From JAJPXC01 sp964562375 (GTDB lineage: Bacteria > Bacteroidota > Bacteroidia > Bacteroidales > Muribaculaceae): 19,625 nt of DNA. Under the pieces are notes generated by a model that saw only the letters and a list, made by a program, of their open reading frames with translations, had not been told where the DNA came from and did no database searches. The stretch spans positions 1 through 19,625 of the forward strand of contig CAZLSW010000062.1 of NCBI GenBank assembly GCA_964562375.1, given 5' to 3'. Both the position numbers and the translations under genes were made by a program. This document shows, one piece after another, positions 16,678 to 19,625 of this stretch (within the stretch, counting starts at the first letter, position 1; every line of letters starts with the position of its first letter).

Positions 16678-18330
16678 ATGAAAAAAATCCTCTCAACCAT
16701 AATGCTCAGCGCGGCGTTGGCCGCGGGAGCCACTGTGCCGTCGCGATTGGTGACGACGGCCAACGGGGCTGTGCAGCTTCAGGTAAATGGCGAGCCGTTC
16801 ATCATGCTCGCCGGCGAGCTCCACAACTCCTCCAATTCCACCGTCGAGTACATGAACAGCTTGTGGCCTTCGTTGAAAGCCCTCAACCTCAACACCGTGC
16901 TTGCCTCGGTGGCTTGGGAACAGCTTGAGCCCCAAGAGGGAAAATACGATTTCACATTGGTTGACAACCTCATCGAGGGTGCACGACAGAACGATTTGAA
17001 GGTCGTGATTCTGTGGTTCGGTAGCTGGAAAAACGGCGAGTCGAGCTATGCTCCGGGATGGGTGAAAACCGACACCAAGCGCTTCCGCCGCGTGCTCAGC
17101 GCCGACGGCAAGGAGATCGAAACCCTCTCCCCCTTCTGCGACGCCACCCGCGACGCCGATGCCCGAGCCTACCGCGCGATGGTGGAGCATATCAGCAAGA
17201 TCGACGCCGACCATGGCACCGTTATCGCCATCCAACCCGAGAACGAGGTGGGGGTCTTTCAGGACATCGACTATTCAGCCGCTTGCCAAAAGGTTTATTC
17301 CTCGCAAGTCCCTTCAGAGTTGGTTAAGTACATGAAAGCCAACAAGAAAACCTTGCGCCCTGAGCTTTTGGAGGCTTGGCAGAGTAATGGCTCTCGCGAA
17401 AAAGGCACGTGGGGCGAGTTGTTTGGGGATAACCAGTGGGGCAAAACCTTCTGCATGTCGTGGCAATACGCCTCATATATCAATGAGGTAGCCAAGCAGG
17501 GCAAGGAGGTGTATCCGCTGCCCACGTTCTGCAACTGTTGGATTGTGCAAAACGACCAAGAGAAGCCAGGTGATTACCCCAACGGTGGTCCTGTGAGCCG
17601 CGTGTTCGACGTGTGGAAAGCCGCAGCTCCAGCTATCGACGTGCTATGCCCCGATATTTACCTCTCTCAGTTTAAGGAGATTACCGCAGACTATCGCCGT
17701 CACGACAACCCCTTGTTGATTCCCGAATCGACAATGGATCCTGCCAGAGCCTTCTGGGCTTTCGCCGAGCACGACGCTATTTGCTACTCCCCGTTTGGCA
17801 TTGAGGACGGGGTGGCCAACCATGCTTTTGCTCAGAGTTACAAGGTGTTGGGTGAACTGATGCCGCTTATCACCGCCGCGCATGGCACCGACAATCTCGC
17901 CGGGGTGATGCGCACCGAGGGGGAGGACTACCGCGACATCAACATGGGCGACTACAACCTCCACATCCAATACGATGCTCCCGAGGCTTACGGATTGGTG
18001 ATTCAAACATCGCCTGGAGAGTTTGTGGTGGCCGGTATCAACTTCCGCGTGTTCTTCTCCTCCAACCGCAAAAACCGAATCGGCTACATCCGCCAGGTGT
18101 GGGAGGGTGGTTACAACGCCGCCGGCGAATGGGTGCCCACGCGACTGCTCAATGGCGACGAGACCTATCACAACGCCGTGCTTATCGCCAAGGGACGCAA
18201 ACATCTTACCGACGAGCTGGCCAACAACTATGCGGCCGACCACTCCGACGCTATCTTCGTTTACTCTCCTGAGAGCTACAAAGCCCTGTGGAGTCCTGGA
18301 ATTTACCATGTTTCAACCTATCTCAGATAA
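16678..18330 (+). CDS. GH35-like clan GH-A enzyme with DUF5597 C-terminus
   Basis: A 550-aa secreted enzyme with a signal peptide (MKKILSTIMLSAALAAGA). The TIM barrel (~30-370) begins LQVNGEPFIMLAGELHNSS and has the clan GH-A sites. The acid/base is Glu190 in QPENEVG and the likely nucleophile is Glu350 in LLIPEST. The barrel-to-tail region (ICYSPFGIEDG) and a ~150-residue C-terminal domain fit the DUF5597 type of GH35 proteins. Most are annotated as beta-galactosidases. I recall that one GH35 enzyme of Ignavibacterium album is a beta-1,2-glucosyltransferase on beta-1,2-gluco-oligosaccharides, which would fit the neighbouring GH144-type and GH3 genes. A beta-galactosidase role fits the galactokinase gene downstream. 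No lipobox is present, so it is probably periplasmic. The catalytic fold is secure; donor specificity is open. Confidence 0.85.
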   Translation: MKKILSTIMLSAALAAGATVPSRLVTTANGAVQLQVNGEPFIMLAGELHNSSNSTVEYMNSLWPSLKALNLNTVLASVAWEQLEPQEGKYDFTLVDNLIEGARQNDLKVVILWFGSWKNGESSYAPGWVKTDTKRFRRVLSADGKEIETLSPFCDATRDADARAYRAMVEHISKIDADHGTVIAIQPENEVGVFQDIDYSAACQKVYSSQVPSELVKYMKANKKTLRPELLEAWQSNGSREKGTWGELFGDNQWGKTFCMSWQYASYINEVAKQGKEVYPLPTFCNCWIVQNDQEKPGDYPNGGPVSRVFDVWKAAAPAIDVLCPDIYLSQFKEITADYRRHDNPLLIPESTMDPARAFWAFAEHDAICYSPFGIEDGVANHAFAQSYKVLGELMPLITAAHGTDNLAGVMRTEGEDYRDINMGDYNLHIQYDAPEAYGLVIQTSPGEFVVAGINFRVFFSSNRKNRIGYIRQVWEGGYNAAGEWVPTRLLNGDETYHNAVLIAKGRKHLTDELANNYAADHSDAIFVYSPESYKALWSPGIYHVSTYLR

Positions 18331-18336
18331 TTAGCC

Positions 18337-19527
18337 ATGAAATTTTACAAATATATACTGCTGCTCAGCTCGCTGTTCATCCTCGGAGCATGCAGCGACG
18401 ACGACCCTGCAACCGAGGCTGAATCCTTGGTAGTGGATCACACCGAACTCTCGTTCACCGGCTATCAGACAACCCAGGCGATAAAGGTAGACGCTACACG
18501 CCGCTGGAGCGCTGTGGCATCGGATTGGTGGATCACCGTGACCCCCGACGGCTATCCCTCGGCTGGCCAGCACTTCGTGGTCAACGTGGCCATCACTGTC
18601 TCCGATAACGACACCTCCTCGCCACGCTCGGGCTATGTAACATTCTTCGTGGGTGATGTGGAGTTTGCCAAAGTAATAATCTCGCAAGATATTCAGAATG
18701 AGGAGGATCGTCCCGAGGAGGAGTATCCTATCACGTGGGCCAACATCCAATGGTGGGCTGCCGACGCGATTGCCGAGGGTAGCTACTTCGAGGCCGGCTG
18801 TTGTGTCTACGCCAACGGTGTCACCAACGCCATGGAGAGCACCACAGGCGAGGATATCGTGGCCCAAATCGGTTACTGCGTCGACAACACCAATCCCGAC
18901 GGTGCCGACTGGCGATGGTTTGACTGCTGGTTTAACGGCGACTGGGGCGACAACTTCTACTATCAGGGCCGCATCGAGGAGGAACTCACTGCCGGTACCT
19001 ACTACTTTACATTCCGCGCCCGCAACGGTGGCGAGAGCGCTCCCTGGCGCTATGCCGGCACCAACGGCCTATGGGATGGAATCGAGAACGTAAGTGGTAC
19101 TTTCGAGGTGATTAAGCCCGAGACACCCGAGATCGACGGTCTGGAAATTACTTGGGCTAATCTGCAATGGTGGGCTTCCGACGCTATCTCGGCCGGGAAT
19201 TACTTTGAGGCAGGCTCGTGCGTATATGTCGACGGTTTGACCAACCTTGAAACTCCGGGTGTTGACGCCTCAGGCATCGAGGCTCAAATCGGCTACTCCT
19301 CATCTTCTGATCCCACCACTGGCGAGTGGATTTGGAACGACGCATGGTGGAACGGCGACTGGGGCGACAACTTCTACTTCCAAGGCACAACACCGGCTGT
19401 TGACGCCCCGGGCACCTATTACTGGACGTTCCGCTTCCGCCTTGGCGACGGTGACTGGGTATACGCCGGTCAAAACGGCCTCTACGACGCCTCAACATCT
19501 CCTTTATTAACCTTCTCAGTAAACTGA
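18337..19527 (+). CDS. Surface lipoprotein: BACON domain plus two Trp-rich tandem domains (putative glycan-binding protein)
   Basis: A 396-aa lipoprotein. The lipobox ends ILGAC (Cys19), followed by SDDD, matching the Bacteroidetes lipoprotein surface-export signal. Residues ~30-118 are a BACON-type Ig domain (RRWSAVASDWWITVTPDGYP, then PRSGYVTFFV and VIISQD). Two similar domains follow (~131-258 and ~270-395). Each starts ITWAN(I/L)QWWA, continues with YFEAG.CVY..G.TN and AQIGY, then NGDWGDNFY.QG, and ends in a Tyr/Trp-rich strand with YAG.NGL.D. The many paired Trp and Tyr residues and the absence of a catalytic motif point to carbohydrate binding, as in the SGBP position of many PULs. It lies 6 nt after the GH35-like gene and 6 nt before galactokinase. 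The two domains share an exact 28-nt stretch. The domain family was not named from sequence; the function is inferred. Confidence 0.8.
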   Translation: MKFYKYILLLSSLFILGACSDDDPATEAESLVVDHTELSFTGYQTTQAIKVDATRRWSAVASDWWITVTPDGYPSAGQHFVVNVAITVSDNDTSSPRSGYVTFFVGDVEFAKVIISQDIQNEEDRPEEEYPITWANIQWWAADAIAEGSYFEAGCCVYANGVTNAMESTTGEDIVAQIGYCVDNTNPDGADWRWFDCWFNGDWGDNFYYQGRIEEELTAGTYYFTFRARNGGESAPWRYAGTNGLWDGIENVSGTFEVIKPETPEIDGLEITWANLQWWASDAISAGNYFEAGSCVYVDGLTNLETPGVDASGIEAQIGYSSSSDPTTGEWIWNDAWWNGDWGDNFYFQGTTPAVDAPGTYYWTFRFRLGDGDWVYAGQNGLYDASTSPLLTFSVN

Positions 19528-19533
19528 TAAATC

Positions 19534-19625
19534 ATGGAATTACAAGATAAAGTAACAGAGCGTTTCCGCAAAGTATTCGGCACCGAGGGTACTCTCTACG
19601 CCTCGGCCGGCCGTATCAACCTAAT
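19534..19625 (+). CDS. galK: Galactokinase, N-terminal fragment (cut by window end)
   Basis: Only the first 30 codons plus two bases are inside the window. The peptide MELQDKVTERFRKVFGTEGT followed by LYASAGRINL(I) matches the N-terminus of Bacteroidales galactokinases: a short helix with F..VFG, then the A.GR(I/V)NLIGEHTDYN substrate motif, cut after the first residues. The enzyme would phosphorylate galactose to galactose-1-phosphate in the cytoplasm. ATG 19534 follows the upstream stop by 6 nt with no terminator between, so it is probably co-transcribed with the PUL or was fused to its end. In Bacteroidales, galK is often followed by a sugar transporter and aldose epimerase; that part is outside the window. 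The assignment rests on a short segment but the motif is distinctive. Confidence 0.85.
   Translation, partial: MELQDKVTERFRKVFGTEGTLYASAGRINL

Overview
The window is typical of a gut Bacteroidales chromosome, and the gene style suggests a Muribaculaceae-like organism. The evidence is a complete SusC/SusD pair, AT-rich TAnnTTTG promoter boxes with poor Shine-Dalgarno sites, lipoproteins with acidic residues after the lipidated Cys, a Por-type C-terminal sorting domain, and membrane-anchored HTH regulators. The family placement is inferred from style only. No rRNA, tRNA, CRISPR array or transposase was seen.

Layout. 1-42 is a short tandem repeat. 164-565 (-) is a doubtful single-TM hypothetical protein. 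774-3548 (-) and 3626-5191 (+) are two divergent membrane-bound transcription regulators: a Reg_prop/Y_Y_Y sensor with a LuxR-like HTH, and a TPR sensor with an AraC HTH. They share a 78-bp intergenic region made of a near-palindromic pair of promoter boxes. 5249-7444 (-) is a large exported protein of unknown function with a T9SS-like C-terminus; it ends at a strong intrinsic terminator. 7770-10040 (+) is a BglX-type GH3 beta-glucosidase with its own promoter. A 462-bp leader follows, with several promoter boxes, a repeat/palindrome cluster and a 46-codon small ORF. The tight operon then runs susC (10503), susD (13557), a PF10091/GH144-type lipoprotein (15041), a GH35-like DUF5597 enzyme (16678), a BACON plus tandem Trp-rich repeat surface lipoprotein (18337), and the first 30 codons of galactokinase (19534), cut by the window edge. 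Intergenic gaps in the operon are 12, -1, 11, 6 and 6 nt.

Working together: this is a polysaccharide utilization locus. The surface lipoproteins (SusD, the Trp-rich protein and possibly the PF10091 enzyme) would capture and cut a glycan, SusC would import oligosaccharides, and the periplasmic GH35-like and GH3 enzymes would process them to monosaccharides. GH144 + GH3 + GH35 points to a beta-1,2-glucan. The fused galactokinase gene is the main reason to keep a galactose-containing glycan open. One or both membrane regulators are the likely sensors. The least explained parts are the Trp-rich duplicated domain, the 731-aa exported protein and the susC leader with its small ORF.
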